A stretch of 64,000 nucleotides of DNA from Pseudomonas entomophila (GTDB lineage Bacteria > Pseudomonadota > Gammaproteobacteria > Pseudomonadales > Pseudomonadaceae), in contig NZ_CP070982.1 in the NCBI RefSeq assembly GCF_018417595.1, positions 893,501 through 957,500 on the forward strand, read 5' to 3'. This document shows, in pieces, positions 1 through 9,144 of the stretch. The position numbers and the translations under genes are program-made. Within the stretch, counting starts at the first letter, position 1. Every line of letters starts with the position of its first letter. The notes beneath the pieces were generated by a model, which saw only the letters and a list, made by a program, of their open reading frames with translations, did not search any database and was not told where the DNA came from.

Positions 1-1
1 G

Positions 2-226
2 CTGATCGGGCAGCGTTTCAAGGGGCAGGACCTGGTCACGGCCAATGCCAGTGTCGGGTTGCTCTGGGGCGTGGGCAGCCTGGTCGGGCCGCTGGTCAGC
101 GGCGCGGCGATGGATGTGGCGCCCCATGGGTTGCCCATGGCGCTGGCGTTGATGGCGGGGTTGTTCGTGTGTTTTGCGCGGCAGGCGTATCGGCGGGCGG
201 GCAAGTTGCAGGCGGTGGCGGACTGA
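2..226 (+). CDS. MFS transporter, C-terminal fragment (cut by window edge)
   Basis: Open frame entering from the left edge and ending at TGA 224-226; about 74 residues are visible. It has two hydrophobic stretches with small-residue helix packing (GLLWGVGSLVGPLVSGAAMD, then PMALALMAGLFVCFA) and a short basic cytoplasmic tail. This is the pattern of the last two helices of a major facilitator superfamily carrier. Substrate cannot be judged from this fragment. The gene starts upstream of the window. Confidence 0.7.
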   Translation: MIGQRFKGQDLVTANASVGLLWGVGSLVGPLVSGAAMDVAPHGLPMALALMAGLFVCFARQAYRRAGKLQAVAD

Positions 227-251
227 GCGCTTTGTGTTGACTGAGCTGGTG

Positions 252-280
252 CATTCGCCGGCAAAGCCGGCTCCTACGGG
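252..280. repeat. REP element (single)
   Basis: Imperfect palindrome CGCCGGCAAAGCCGG followed by CTCCTAC, the head and tail of a Pseudomonas putida REP unit. It lies between the end of the MFS gene and the repair genes. Confidence 0.7.
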
Positions 281-291
281 TACGGTGTTGG

Positions 292-313
292 GCGCAAGAA
301 GGGGCGTTTCATC
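292..313 (+). promoter_or_regulatory. Putative Ada-binding site upstream of the glycosylase gene
   Basis: GCGCAAGAA followed by GGGGCGTTTCATC. Nearly the same arrangement occurs in front of ada (1019-1042). GCGCAA resembles the core of the Escherichia coli Ada box. The shared motif in front of two alkylation-repair genes, one of which encodes Ada itself, suggests a common operator. Inference only. Confidence 0.4.
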
Positions 314-363
314 GTAGAGCGGTTGGACTAGGATGGAGGTTCCACCGTTGTCGAGCCGTGCCG

Positions 364-990
364 ATGATCCTTGCCGACCTTTCGCCCCAGGCCTTTGATG
401 CAGCCAGCGAGCACCTGGCTGGCCAGGACCCGGACTGGGCGCGCCATATCGCCGTTACCGGCCCTTGCCTGCACCAGGCCACGCCCGGTCGCGAGCCCTA
501 CGAGACGCTGGTGAGGGCGATCGCCTACCAGCAATTGCATGCACGGGCGGCGGAGGCGATCCTCGGGCGCTTGCTGGCGCTGTTTCCCGAAACCGCATTC
601 CCGACGCCGGAACAGTTGCTGGCGGTCAGCCCCGAGATGATGCGGGCCTGCGGGTTTTCCGCGAGCAAGACCGCGACGCTCCATGGCATCGCCCAGGCGC
701 ATCTGGAGGGCGTTGTACCCAGTCGGGCAGAGGCCTTGCTGCTGCCGGACGATGCCCTGGTCGAACGCCTGGTGAGCCTGCGAGGGGTCGGGCGTTGGAC
801 GGTGGAAATGCTGCTGATCTACAGCCTGGAGCGTTCGGACATCCTGCCAGTGGATGATTTTGGCGTGCGCGAGGGTTATCGCCGGATGAAAGGGTTGGCA
901 AAGGCACCGACACCGGCGCGGATGCGCGCACTGGGGCAAGCCTGGAGTCCGTATCGCACCGTGGCGGCCTGGTATCTGTGGCGGGCGTGA
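364..990 (+). CDS. alkA: DNA-3-methyladenine glycosylase II (AlkA-type, HhH-GPD)
   Basis: About 208 residues. It is a base-excision repair glycosylase that removes alkylated bases such as 3-methyladenine. The helix-hairpin-helix is visible as LRGVGRWTVEMLLIYSL, followed by LPVDDFGVREG, where the second Asp aligns with the catalytic Asp of E. coli AlkA (LPDDYLIKQ). It lacks the longer N-terminal domain of E. coli AlkA, so it is the short form common in Pseudomonas. Start: ATG 364 is preferred; an in-frame GTG at 358 is possible, and neither has a well-spaced ribosome binding site (GGAGG at 335-339 is far upstream). It sits just before ada, fitting an alkylation-damage response cluster. Confidence 0.85.
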   Translation: MILADLSPQAFDAASEHLAGQDPDWARHIAVTGPCLHQATPGREPYETLVRAIAYQQLHARAAEAILGRLLALFPETAFPTPEQLLAVSPEMMRACGFSASKTATLHGIAQAHLEGVVPSRAEALLLPDDALVERLVSLRGVGRWTVEMLLIYSLERSDILPVDDFGVREGYRRMKGLAKAPTPARMRALGQAWSPYRTVAAWYLWRA

Positions 991-1018
991 TGGCGCTATC
1001 GCGGGGCCGGTGAAGACA

Positions 1019-1042
1019 GCGCAAGAATCGGGGTGTTTCATC
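1019..1042 (+). promoter_or_regulatory. Putative Ada-binding site upstream of ada
   Basis: GCGCAAGAA, then TCGGGGTGTTTCATC, a second copy of the motif at 292-313. It lies 48 bases before the ada start. Inferred autoregulatory operator. Confidence 0.4.
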
Positions 1043-1089
1043 TTCTGTGCCCTGCAAAGCTCATCGTATCGAACGAGAGGAGAGGCGCC

Positions 1090-2151
1090 ATGAGGTCTGC
1101 CCCGACGAGCTACATCACGGATGCTGAACGCTGGCACGCCGTACAGTCCCGCGACACTGCCGCCACCGGCCATTTCGTCTATGCCGTGCGCACCACCGGG
1201 GTGTATTGCCAGCCAGCGTGCAAGTCGCGCCTGGCCAAGCGCGAGAATGTCGAGTTCTTCACCGATGCCGCCCAGGCCGAAGCCGCCGGCTACCGGGCTT
1301 GCAAGCGCTGTGCGGGCGGCACTCAGGCCGTACGCCGCAGCGACCTGGTGGCCCGCGCCTGCCGCCTGATCGAAGCCGGCGATCCCGCGCCCAGCCTTGA
1401 CCAGCTGGGTGCGGCGCTGAACCTCAGCCCCTTCCATCTGCACCGTCTGTTCAAGGCCGAAACCGGCCTGACGCCCAAGGCCTACGCCTCGGCATTCCGC
1501 GCCCGGCGCCTGCGCGAGCGCCTGGACAATGCCCCCAGTGTCACCGAAGCCATCTACGATGCCGGCTACAACTCCAACAGCCGCTTCTACGAAAGTGCCG
1601 GTGAGCGCCTGGGCATGCGCCCGCGCGAGTACCGTGCGGGCGGAGAGGGCGCGACCATTCACTTTGCCTTGGGCCAGTGCTCGTTGGGCGCCATCCTGGT
1701 TGCCCAGAGCCAGCGAGGCATCTGCGCGATCCTGCTGGGCGACGAGCCCGAGCCATTGCTCGACGAGCTGCAGGACCAGTTCCCCAAGGCGCGATTGATC
1801 GGCGGCGATGCCGGGTTCGAGCGGCTGGTCGCCGAAGTGGTGGGCTTCGTCGAAGCCCCGGCGTTGGGCCTGGCACTGCCGCTGGACGTGCAGGGCACGG
1901 CTTTTCAGGAGCGTGTCTGGCAGGCGTTGCGCGAGGTGCCGGTGGGCACCCGGGTGAGCTACACCGACATCGCCGAGCGCATCGGCGCGCCCAAGGCGTT
2001 CAGGGCGGTGGCCCAGGCCTGCGCGGCCAACCACATCGCCGTGGCCATTCCCTGCCACCGGGTGGTGCGCCGCGACGGCGACCTCAGCGGCTACCGTTGG
2101 GGCGTTGAACGCAAACGGCAGTTGCTGGACCGAGAGACGGCACTCTCCTGA
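1090..2151 (+). CDS. ada: Ada: methylated-DNA methyltransferase and transcriptional activator
   Basis: 353 residues, almost the length of E. coli Ada (354). Three parts are visible. The N-terminal zinc domain has RTTGVYCQPAC and ACKRC (Cys40, 44, 71, 74, equivalent to E. coli 38, 42, 69, 72), where Cys40 would accept the methyl group from phosphotriesters. Next is an AraC-type helix-turn-helix around LNLSPFHLHRLFKAETG. The C-terminal O6-methylguanine methyltransferase has the acceptor motif IPCHRVV (Cys322). Methylated Ada activates repair genes in E. coli. Start: ATG 1090 is preceded by AGGAG at a good distance; an upstream GTG at 1033 lacks one. The neighbouring glycosylase is the natural regulatory partner. 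Confidence 0.97.
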   Translation: MRSAPTSYITDAERWHAVQSRDTAATGHFVYAVRTTGVYCQPACKSRLAKRENVEFFTDAAQAEAAGYRACKRCAGGTQAVRRSDLVARACRLIEAGDPAPSLDQLGAALNLSPFHLHRLFKAETGLTPKAYASAFRARRLRERLDNAPSVTEAIYDAGYNSNSRFYESAGERLGMRPREYRAGGEGATIHFALGQCSLGAILVAQSQRGICAILLGDEPEPLLDELQDQFPKARLIGGDAGFERLVAEVVGFVEAPALGLALPLDVQGTAFQERVWQALREVPVGTRVSYTDIAERIGAPKAFRAVAQACAANHIAVAIPCHRVVRRDGDLSGYRWGVERKRQLLDRETALS

Positions 2152-2205
2152 GCCTCTGGAACGCGTAGAATTCACGCCCTGTCGAGTTGTATAGAGGAAT
2201 ATTCG

Positions 2206-4608
2206 ATGAGGCGTGTCAGCCTTGACCGATTTTATGCAGGGCTTCTGGCCTTGCTGTTGTGCGTGGCCGTGCCCGCCTGGGCCCAACCGGCCACGCCGGT
2301 GTCGCGCCTGGCCGTGGCCGAACAGCAGGTACTGGACGAGAACGCTGGCCTGGAGGAGTTGAGCGAACGGCTCGACCAGATCCGCCAGGGCGTCACCAGC
2401 AATGCCAACGACGACCTGCTCGCGCAGTTGCGCCAGTCGGCCCTGCAGGTGCAGCGCCAGGCCGATGTGCTGGTCACCCAGCACACCGCCGATGTGCAAC
2501 GCCTGGACGACCAGCTCAACGTGCTCGGCCCGCAGATGCCGGAAGAGGCCCAGAGTCTGACCCGCCAGCGCAAGCAGCTCACCGACGAGAAAAACGGGGT
2601 ACTCGCCGAGCAGAAGGACGCCACCACGCTGGCCCAGTCGGCCCGTGACCTGTCCACCCAGATCGTCAACCTGCGCCGCAGCCTGTTCAACTCGCAGATC
2701 ACCAGCCGCGCCGCCAGCCCACTGAGCCCGGCGTTCTGGTCGAGCCTGATCCGCCCCACCGACGACGACGTGGCCCGCCTGCGCGACCTGCGCGGCGAGG
2801 CCTCGGACGCCATGGCCAGCGCCTTCAGCGCCGAGCACCGCTGGTGGTTCATCACCGCCCTGGTCGCCGCCGTGCTGGTCTGGACCCTGGTGCGCCGGGT
2901 ACTCGAACGGTTGCTGGCCGATGCGATGATCCGCTGGCTGCCCGAAGGCCGGCTGCGCCGCAGCGCCCTGGCGCTGAGTGTCAGCCTGGCGACCCTGGGC
3001 ACCATCTCCGGCTCGGTGTCGCTGCTGCGCTGGGGCCTGGAAAGCAGCGCCGACCTCGGCCCCGACCTCGCCAGCCTGACCAACCACATCCTCGCGTTGG
3101 TGGTGTTCAGTGCCTTCATTTCCGGCCTGGGCCGCGCCATGCTGATGCTGCAACGCCCGTCCTGGCGCCTGCCGCCGATCGCCGACGAAGTGGCCAGCGC
3201 CCTGGGCTGGTTCCCCAAGGTACTGGCCCTGGCGCTGATGGTGCTGCTCACCCAGGAGCGCATCAACAGTGTGATCGGCACCAGCCTGGCCCTGACCCTG
3301 GCCACCAACGGCGTGACCACGCTGGTGGTGTCGTTGCTGTTCGTCGTGGCCCTGCTGCGCTATCGCCGTGCCCATCGCCTGCATGACCTGGAGCGTCCGA
3401 AAGGGCTGGCCGGGCTGATCCCGTTCGTGATCGTGGTGTGGGTGGTGGCGATCCTGTTGACGCTGCTGGCCGGCTACCTGACGCTGGCGTACTTCCTCAC
3501 CGGCAAGTTGCTGTGGATCAGCGTTGTGGTGACCTGCGCCTACCTGCTGGTCACGGTGTTCGGCGACCTGTGCGAAACGTTGCTGTCCCCTCGCCAACCG
3601 GGTGGCCTGGCACTGGCATCGGCCCTGGGCCTGCAGCAACGCCACCAGGCCCAGGCCAGCACGGTGCTGGCGGGTATCGGCCGCACGCTGCTGCTGTTCG
3701 CCGCCGCATTGCTGGTGTTCATGCCTTCGGGCACCAGCCCGGGCGAGCTGCTGCAGAGCCTGGCGGACTGGGACGGCACCGGCGGCAAGGTGCTGGGTAA
3801 CCTGAACATCGTGCCCCAGGACATCTTCCTGGCGGTGGCGATCTTCCTCGGTGGCTGGTTCGCCATCCGCGTGGTCAAGCGCTGGCTGAGCGAGCGCCTG
3901 CTGCCGGAAACCGACATGGACGCCGGCATGCGCGCCTCGCTGGTGACCCTGGTGGGCTACCTCGGCTTCCTGTTCCTGGCCATGCTGGTGATGTCCACCC
4001 TGCACATCAACCTGACCAGCCTGACCTGGGTGGTCAGTGCGCTGTCGGTGGGTATCGGTTTCGGTCTGCAGCAGATCGTGCAGAACTTCATTTCCGGCCT
4101 GATCCTGCTCACCGAGCGCCCGGTGAAGGTGGGCGACTGGGTCAGCCTGGCCGGTGTCGAGGGTGATATTCGCCGGATCAACGTGCGCGCCACGGAAATC
4201 CAGATGTCCGACCGCTCGACGGTGATCGTGCCCAACTCGCAGTTCATCTCGCAGAACGTGCGCAACGTGACCATGGCCAACGCCCTCGGGGTGGTCAGTG
4301 TCACCCTGACGCTGCCGCTGGAGACCGACCCGGGGAAAGTGCGCGAGGTGCTGCTGGCGGCATACAAGGAGCACGAGTCGATCCTCGATGCGCCGGCCAC
4401 GTCGGTGACCTTCAAGGACCTGACCAGCAGTGGCATGGTGATCGGGGTGAGCGGCTACGTGGCGTCGCCTCGGCAGGTGTCGAGCACGCGCAGCGACCTG
4501 CTGTTCACCATTCTCGGGCGCTTGCGCGACGAGGGCATTGCCCTGTCTTCGCCGCAGAGCATGGTGTTGGTGCAGGAGAACGGGCGGGCGGCCGACGAGT
4601 CCGCTTGA
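2206..4608 (+). CDS. Large MscS-family mechanosensitive channel with DUF3772 domain
   Basis: 800 residues. A signal peptide (LLALLLCVAVPAWA) leads into a coiled-coil-rich periplasmic region (about 30-190) of the DUF3772 type. A bundle of membrane helices follows (about 210-600), then the MscS pore and beta domain, seen as SVGIGFGLQQIVQNFISGLI, ERPVKVGDWV and the VPNSQFISQNV stretch. This build resembles MscK/MscM-type inner-membrane channels that release solutes on osmotic downshift. RBS GAGGAA sits ahead of ATG 2206. The gene stands alone between ada and a REP pair, so it is probably monocistronic. Confidence 0.9.
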   Translation: MRRVSLDRFYAGLLALLLCVAVPAWAQPATPVSRLAVAEQQVLDENAGLEELSERLDQIRQGVTSNANDDLLAQLRQSALQVQRQADVLVTQHTADVQRLDDQLNVLGPQMPEEAQSLTRQRKQLTDEKNGVLAEQKDATTLAQSARDLSTQIVNLRRSLFNSQITSRAASPLSPAFWSSLIRPTDDDVARLRDLRGEASDAMASAFSAEHRWWFITALVAAVLVWTLVRRVLERLLADAMIRWLPEGRLRRSALALSVSLATLGTISGSVSLLRWGLESSADLGPDLASLTNHILALVVFSAFISGLGRAMLMLQRPSWRLPPIADEVASALGWFPKVLALALMVLLTQERINSVIGTSLALTLATNGVTTLVVSLLFVVALLRYRRAHRLHDLERPKGLAGLIPFVIVVWVVAILLTLLAGYLTLAYFLTGKLLWISVVVTCAYLLVTVFGDLCETLLSPRQPGGLALASALGLQQRHQAQASTVLAGIGRTLLLFAAALLVFMPSGTSPGELLQSLADWDGTGGKVLGNLNIVPQDIFLAVAIFLGGWFAIRVVKRWLSERLLPETDMDAGMRASLVTLVGYLGFLFLAMLVMSTLHINLTSLTWVVSALSVGIGFGLQQIVQNFISGLILLTERPVKVGDWVSLAGVEGDIRRINVRATEIQMSDRSTVIVPNSQFISQNVRNVTMANALGVVSVTLTLPLETDPGKVREVLLAAYKEHESILDAPATSVTFKDLTSSGMVIGVSGYVASPRQVSSTRSDLLFTILGRLRDEGIALSSPQSMVLVQENGRAADESA

Positions 4609-4631
4609 TGCCCCGTGGGGCTGCTTTGCAG

Positions 4632-4701
4632 CCCATCGCGGGTAAACCCGCTCCCACAGGCTCAACTCTGCCCCTGTAGGAGCGGGTTTACCCGCGATGG
4701 G
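4632..4701. repeat. REP pair (inverted)
   Basis: Two REP units in opposite orientation: CGCGGGTAAACCCGCTCC, then GGAGCGGGTTTACCCGCG, separated by about 15 bases. It lies in the gap between two convergent genes, where it may also help terminate transcription. Confidence 0.85.
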
Positions 4702-4722
4702 CGCCACGCGCCCCATTGGTAC

Positions 4723-5940
4723 TCAATGCTGCTTGGCCCTTCGAATCCTCAGCAGGATCACCAGCAGCAACAGCCCTGCCACTGGTGCCATCCCTAGCAG
4801 GGCCTCCCGCGCCGTCAACCCCGCTCCCAGCACATTCAACCCGCCATACAGCAGCTTGAACAGGTTCAGCAGGTAATAGGTGATCGCAATGATCGACAAG
4901 CCTTCCACTGCCCGCTGGATCTTCACCTGGGCATCGGCCCGGGCATTGAGGCTGCGCAGGATCTCGGCGTTCTGCTCTTCCATCTCCACCTGCACCCGCG
5001 CCTGCAGCAGGTCGCCCAGGTTGGCGACGTTCTTCGCCAGCTGTTCCAGCCGTTGCTCGGTGGCCACGCAGTAGCGCAGCGTCGGCTTGAAGCGCCGCTC
5101 GATGAACACCCCCAGGCGCTGGCAGTCGGCGACATGGCTTTCGCGCAGCTCGCCCAGGCGCTCGAACACCAGCTGCGCATAGGCCTGGCTGGCGCCGAAG
5201 CGGTGGCGGGTCTGCACCGTGCGATCCACCACCTGGCGCGACAGGTGGGCGATGGCTTCGAGCAAGGCTTTGGAGTCGTTGGGCGCGACGCTGGTGCTGC
5301 GTTCGGAGAGGCTGACCAGGGTCTTGTCGAAACCGTCCAGCTCCTGGCCCAGGGCCTTGGCCGTGTCCAGGGTCAGCGAGGCCATCATGCGGTAGGTCTC
5401 GATCTCCAGCAGGCGGCGGATCATGCGGCCCTGGCGGTAGGCGTTGAGCCGGCGGTTGATGAACAGCAGGCGGTTGGTGCCGTCCTCGGTCAGACGGAAA
5501 TCGCTCCACACCACCGCGTCGCCACCGCCGACGCTGGAGCCGCAGGGGTCCTTGAAACCGTAGCGGGCGAGGTCCAGATCCTGCTCGCCGCGTACCAGCA
5601 CCTGCACGGCGTTGATCACCTGCGCCGCTTGCGGGGCGATGGCCTCGGCGAGCGCGGCGGGCAGGGGCTGCCAGTCGCTGTCATGGCTGGCGCAGGGCAC
5701 CACCAGGGTCAGGGTGAAGAACTCGGCGTGACGCTCCCATTTGAACGGGTGGCCGTCGAGCCGGGTGATGCCCTGGGCGGCCAGGGTGTCGATGGCCTCG
5801 GGGCAGCAGCGTTGCAGCAGGGCCCGGCACTCGGTCTCGCCACCGAGCAGGGCGAGGTGGTGGACGTGGGCCGGGTCGTCGAAGTACAGCGACGGGCGGG
5901 CGTGCAGTTCGTTGTGCAGGGCGGTGCGAAGAGGGTGCAT
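4723..5940 (-). CDS. DUF3422 family membrane-anchored protein
   Basis: 405 residues. It begins MHPLRTALHNELHARP, the typical start of DUF3422 proteins. The body is soluble and mostly helical with coiled-coil character (for example QLAKNVANLGDLLQARVQVE). The last 90 residues hold two hydrophobic segments (LSIIAITYYLLNLFKLL and MAPVAGLLLLVILLRI) and end in RIRRAKQH. The layout resembles CorA-like or scaffold proteins, a large cytoplasmic part held by a C-terminal hairpin, but no biochemical role is known to me. Confidence 0.85.
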   Translation of the reverse strand: MHPLRTALHNELHARPSLYFDDPAHVHHLALLGGETECRALLQRCCPEAIDTLAAQGITRLDGHPFKWERHAEFFTLTLVVPCASHDSDWQPLPAALAEAIAPQAAQVINAVQVLVRGEQDLDLARYGFKDPCGSSVGGGDAVVWSDFRLTEDGTNRLLFINRRLNAYRQGRMIRRLLEIETYRMMASLTLDTAKALGQELDGFDKTLVSLSERSTSVAPNDSKALLEAIAHLSRQVVDRTVQTRHRFGASQAYAQLVFERLGELRESHVADCQRLGVFIERRFKPTLRYCVATEQRLEQLAKNVANLGDLLQARVQVEMEEQNAEILRSLNARADAQVKIQRAVEGLSIIAITYYLLNLFKLLYGGLNVLGAGLTAREALLGMAPVAGLLLLVILLRIRRAKQH

Positions 5941-6011
5941 GGGGCTGGCCTGGTGTTGTGATTGTGGGGCTACCAGGAGGTGGGACTTCGCGGCGGGGAG
6001 GAAAAGTCACG

Positions 6012-6086
6012 GCCCATTCGCCGGCAAGGCCGGCTCCTACAATAAACGTGGCAACTGTAGGAGCTGGCCTTGCCGGTGAATGGGCC
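6012..6086. repeat. REP pair (inverted, CGCCGGCAAGGCCGG head type)
   Basis: CCATTCGCCGGCAAGGCCGG with CTCCTAC, then TGTAGGAG with GGCCTTGCCGGTGAATGG, forming a long imperfect inverted repeat between the DUF3422 start and the aldehyde dehydrogenase stop. Confidence 0.85.
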
Positions 6087-6113
6087 GGAACGGGCGAAGA
6101 CAGGATTACGTCG

Positions 6114-7544
6114 TCAGCCCAGGCACCGCGTCACATGCTTTACCGACTGATACCCCGAAAGCCCCCAAGGTCCGAGCTCGCGGCCAATGCCGCTGCCTTT
6201 GGTGCCGCCCCACGAGGTCTCGACGAACACCGCCTGCACCGAGTTGATCCACACATGCCCGACCTCCAGCGCATCGGCCACGCGCTCGGCGCGTTCCAGG
6301 TCGGCGGAGCAGACGGTGGCCACCAGTCCGAAACGGCTGTCGTTGGCTTGGGTAATGGCCTCGGCTTCACTGTTGAAGCGCCGTGCGCACAGCACCGGCC
6401 CGAAGATCTCCTCGCCCCACAGGCGGCTGCTCTCGGGCACATCCACATACAGTGTCGGGCTGACGAACCAGCCGTCACGGTCCAGCGCCTTGCCGCCGGC
6501 CAGGCACTTCAGGCCCTCCTCGCGGGCGGTGGCGAAGTAGCCGGCCACCTTGAGCCACTGCGCCTGGCTGGTCAGCGGCCCCATGTCGACTTCTTCAGTG
6601 AGCGGGTTGCCCACGCGCAACGCCTCCAGCGCCGCCTGCAAGCGTGGCAGCAGCGCGCTGGCAATGCCGTCCTGCACCAGCAGCCGCGAGGTGGCCGAGC
6701 ACATCTGCCCGGCGTTCCAGGTGATGCCGGCGACGATCCATTCCACGGCCTGGTCGACATCGCAATCGTCGAACACCACGATGGCCGACTTGCCGCCCAG
6801 CTCCAGCGTCACCGGCCGGCATTGAGCCGCCGCGGCGCGCATCACCTGGCTGCCGACGCCGTTGCTGCCGGTGAACGACAGCTTGTCCAGGCCGTTGTGG
6901 CCGCTCAGGGCGGCGCCGGTCTCGGCCTTGCCGTTGACGATGTTCAGCACGCCGGCGGGCAGGCCCAACTGCTCGGCGATCTGGCCGTAGGCCTGCTCGA
7001 CCAGCGGGGTGACCTCGGAGGGTTTGAGCACCACGGTGCAACCTGCCGCGAGGGCCGGGGCGAGCTTCCAGGCGCTGGTCACCAGCGGGAAGTTCCACGG
7101 CACGATCAGGCCGACCACGCCCACCGGCTCCAGGCGGGTGCGGGCGGTAAAGCCTGGCACGGCCAGGGCTACGTCACGGTTTTTCGCCGGCAGCTGCTCG
7201 GCCAGGTCGGCGTAGTAGGCGAAGGTGGCGATGGCGTCGTCCAGGTCGATCTCGGCCTCGTGGCACGGTTTGCCGTTGTTGCGCATCTGCAGGGCGATCA
7301 GCTCGTCGCGGCGTTGGCCCAGCTGCTCGGCGAAGCCGCGCAGGTAGGTGGCACGCTCGGCGGCGCTGACCGTCTTCCAGGAGGCCAGGGCGCGGCGCGC
7401 AGCGGCCACGGCCTGGTCGACCTGGCTGGCGCTGGCGGCCATCAGTTCGGCGAACGGCTGGCCGTCGGACGGGTTGTGGACAACGAGGCAGTCGCTGCCC
7501 TGGCCTTCGACCCAGTGGCCGTCGATGTAGTGAGGTGTGGTCAT
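6114..7544 (-). CDS. Aldehyde dehydrogenase (betaine/amino-aldehyde type)
   Basis: 476 residues, normal length for an NAD(P)-dependent aldehyde dehydrogenase. Visible landmarks: VPWNFPL for cofactor and active-site geometry, FTGSNGVGSQV in the Rossmann fold, the general-base Glu in LELGGKS, and the nucleophile Cys in NAGQMCSATSRL. The CSATSRL form is typical of betaine-aldehyde and aminoaldehyde dehydrogenases, so a small amine-derived aldehyde is a reasonable substrate guess. It is last in a minus-strand row with an NCS1 permease (13-base gap) and an NTF2-like protein, suggesting uptake and oxidation of one nitrogenous compound. Confidence 0.9.
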   Translation of the reverse strand: MTTPHYIDGHWVEGQGSDCLVVHNPSDGQPFAELMAASASQVDQAVAAARRALASWKTVSAAERATYLRGFAEQLGQRRDELIALQMRNNGKPCHEAEIDLDDAIATFAYYADLAEQLPAKNRDVALAVPGFTARTRLEPVGVVGLIVPWNFPLVTSAWKLAPALAAGCTVVLKPSEVTPLVEQAYGQIAEQLGLPAGVLNIVNGKAETGAALSGHNGLDKLSFTGSNGVGSQVMRAAAAQCRPVTLELGGKSAIVVFDDCDVDQAVEWIVAGITWNAGQMCSATSRLLVQDGIASALLPRLQAALEALRVGNPLTEEVDMGPLTSQAQWLKVAGYFATAREEGLKCLAGGKALDRDGWFVSPTLYVDVPESSRLWGEEIFGPVLCARRFNSEAEAITQANDSRFGLVATVCSADLERAERVADALEVGHVWINSVQAVFVETSWGGTKGSGIGRELGPWGLSGYQSVKHVTRCLG

Positions 7545-7557
7545 GGTCGGATTCCAG

Positions 7558-9057
7558 TCAGGCCATTTCGGCGGTGGTCACGGGCTTTACGGGCGTGCTT
7601 TTGCAGCGCACCCAGCGCGGGCCTCGGGGGCCATACACGCCAGCGGGTTCGGGGAACAGGTTGAGCAGGATCAGGTACAGCACGGCGGCGATACCCAAGG
7701 TCACCGGCAGGCTCAGGTCGATGCCGCCGGCCAGCTCGCCCAGCGGGCCGACGAACTGCCCCGGCAGGTTGACGAAGCACAGGCCGACCGCCGCGCTGGG
7801 GATCCACGCGCCCATGCCGCGCCAGTTCCAGCCGTGGTCGAACCAGTAATGGCCGCCTTGCTGGCCACGGGTGAACACCTGCAGGTCGTCGGCATGGTAG
7901 AAGCCGCGGCGGGTGATCAGACCGAGGATCATGATCACCATCCAGGGGCTCGTGCAGGTGATGATCAGCACGGCGAAGGTCGACACGCTCTGCACCAGGT
8001 TGAAGGTGAAGCGGCCGACGAAGATGAAGCCGATGGCCAGCACGCCGATCAGCAGGGTGGCGGCGGCGCGGCTGAGCAGGCGCGGGAACACGCTGGACAT
8101 GTCCAGGCCGGTGCCGTACAGCGCGGTGGTGCCGGTGGACATGCCGCCGATCACCGCGATCAGGCACACCGGCAGGAAGAACCAGCCCGGCGAGATCGCC
8201 AGCAGCCCGCCGACATAGTTGTTGGCGGCGATATAGTCCGGCGCCTGGCTGGCCACCAGGGTGGCGGTGCACAGGCCGAACAGGAACGGGATCAGCGTGG
8301 CCGCCTGGGCGAGGATCACCGCCAGCATGATGCGCGACTTGGGCGTTTCGCGCGGGATGTAGCGCGACCAGTCGCCGAGGAAGGCGCCGAACGACACCGG
8401 GTTGCTCATGGCCAGGATCGCCGCGCCGACGAACGCTGCCCAGAAACCGGCCTGGCCGAGGTTGACGCTGCCGGCGTAGCCCGCGTCGAAGGGCCCGGCG
8501 AAGGCGAAGATGCCCAGCAGGAACAGCAGGCTCGAAGCCCACACCGCGATCTTGTTGACCCACAGCATGAAGCGGAAACCGAAGATGCACACCACCAGCA
8601 CCAGCACCGCGAACAGGCCATAAGCCAGGCCCAGGGTGAGGTCGGTTTCCGGCAGGCCGACCAGGCGCTTGGCGCCGCCGACCAGGGCATCGCCCGAGCT
8701 CCACACCGACAGCGAGAAGAACGCCACGGCGGTGAGCAACGACAGGAACGAACCGACGATACGCCCGTGCACGCCGAAGTGCGCGCCGGACGACACCGCA
8801 TTGTTGGTGCCGTTGAGCGCGCCGAACAGGCCCATGGGCGCGAGGATCAGCGCACCGATGCCGACACCGAGCAGGATCGCCCAGACCCCGGCCTGGAACG
8901 ACAGCCCGAACAGTACCGGGAAGCTGCCCAGCACAGCGGTGGCGAAGGTATTGGCGCCGCCGAAGATCAGGCGGAACAGGTCAAGCGGGGAGGCGTCGCG
9001 TTGATCATCGGGGATCTGTTCGACGCCATTGGTCTCGATACCGGTCGAGTGGCTCAT
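7558..9057 (-). CDS. NCS1-family purine/cytosine-type permease
   Basis: 499 residues with about 12 hydrophobic helices. The N-terminal part LFRLIFGGANTFATAVLGSF and the following Gly-rich helices match nucleobase:cation symporter-1 carriers of the cytosine/purine/allantoin group. Substrates in this family include cytosine, purines, hydantoins and thiamine precursors; the sequence alone does not choose between them. ATG 9057 lies 87 bases after the stop of the NTF2-fold gene and 13 bases ahead of the dehydrogenase, so the three genes likely form one transcript. Confidence 0.85.
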   Translation of the reverse strand: MSHSTGIETNGVEQIPDDQRDASPLDLFRLIFGGANTFATAVLGSFPVLFGLSFQAGVWAILLGVGIGALILAPMGLFGALNGTNNAVSSGAHFGVHGRIVGSFLSLLTAVAFFSLSVWSSGDALVGGAKRLVGLPETDLTLGLAYGLFAVLVLVVCIFGFRFMLWVNKIAVWASSLLFLLGIFAFAGPFDAGYAGSVNLGQAGFWAAFVGAAILAMSNPVSFGAFLGDWSRYIPRETPKSRIMLAVILAQAATLIPFLFGLCTATLVASQAPDYIAANNYVGGLLAISPGWFFLPVCLIAVIGGMSTGTTALYGTGLDMSSVFPRLLSRAAATLLIGVLAIGFIFVGRFTFNLVQSVSTFAVLIITCTSPWMVIMILGLITRRGFYHADDLQVFTRGQQGGHYWFDHGWNWRGMGAWIPSAAVGLCFVNLPGQFVGPLGELAGGIDLSLPVTLGIAAVLYLILLNLFPEPAGVYGPRGPRWVRCKSTPVKPVTTAEMA

Positions 9058-9144
9058 GGTGAGGCTCCAGCGCGAATGTTGTCGGCCGTCGGGCGGCCTT
9101 GTTGTGGGTGCGATGGCAGTGCGGCAGGGCCGCTTGAAAAATGA

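Noticed and set aside
328..4716. Very long open frame (over 1400 codons) on the minus strand opposite alkA, ada and the channel gene
   Set aside because: High-GC mirror frame: Gln/His/Arg/Gly-rich, no domain, and three well-supported genes lie on the other strand. The same holds for the long frames opposite the TPR gene, prfA-prmC, phrB, the chemoreceptor and the rsmC region.
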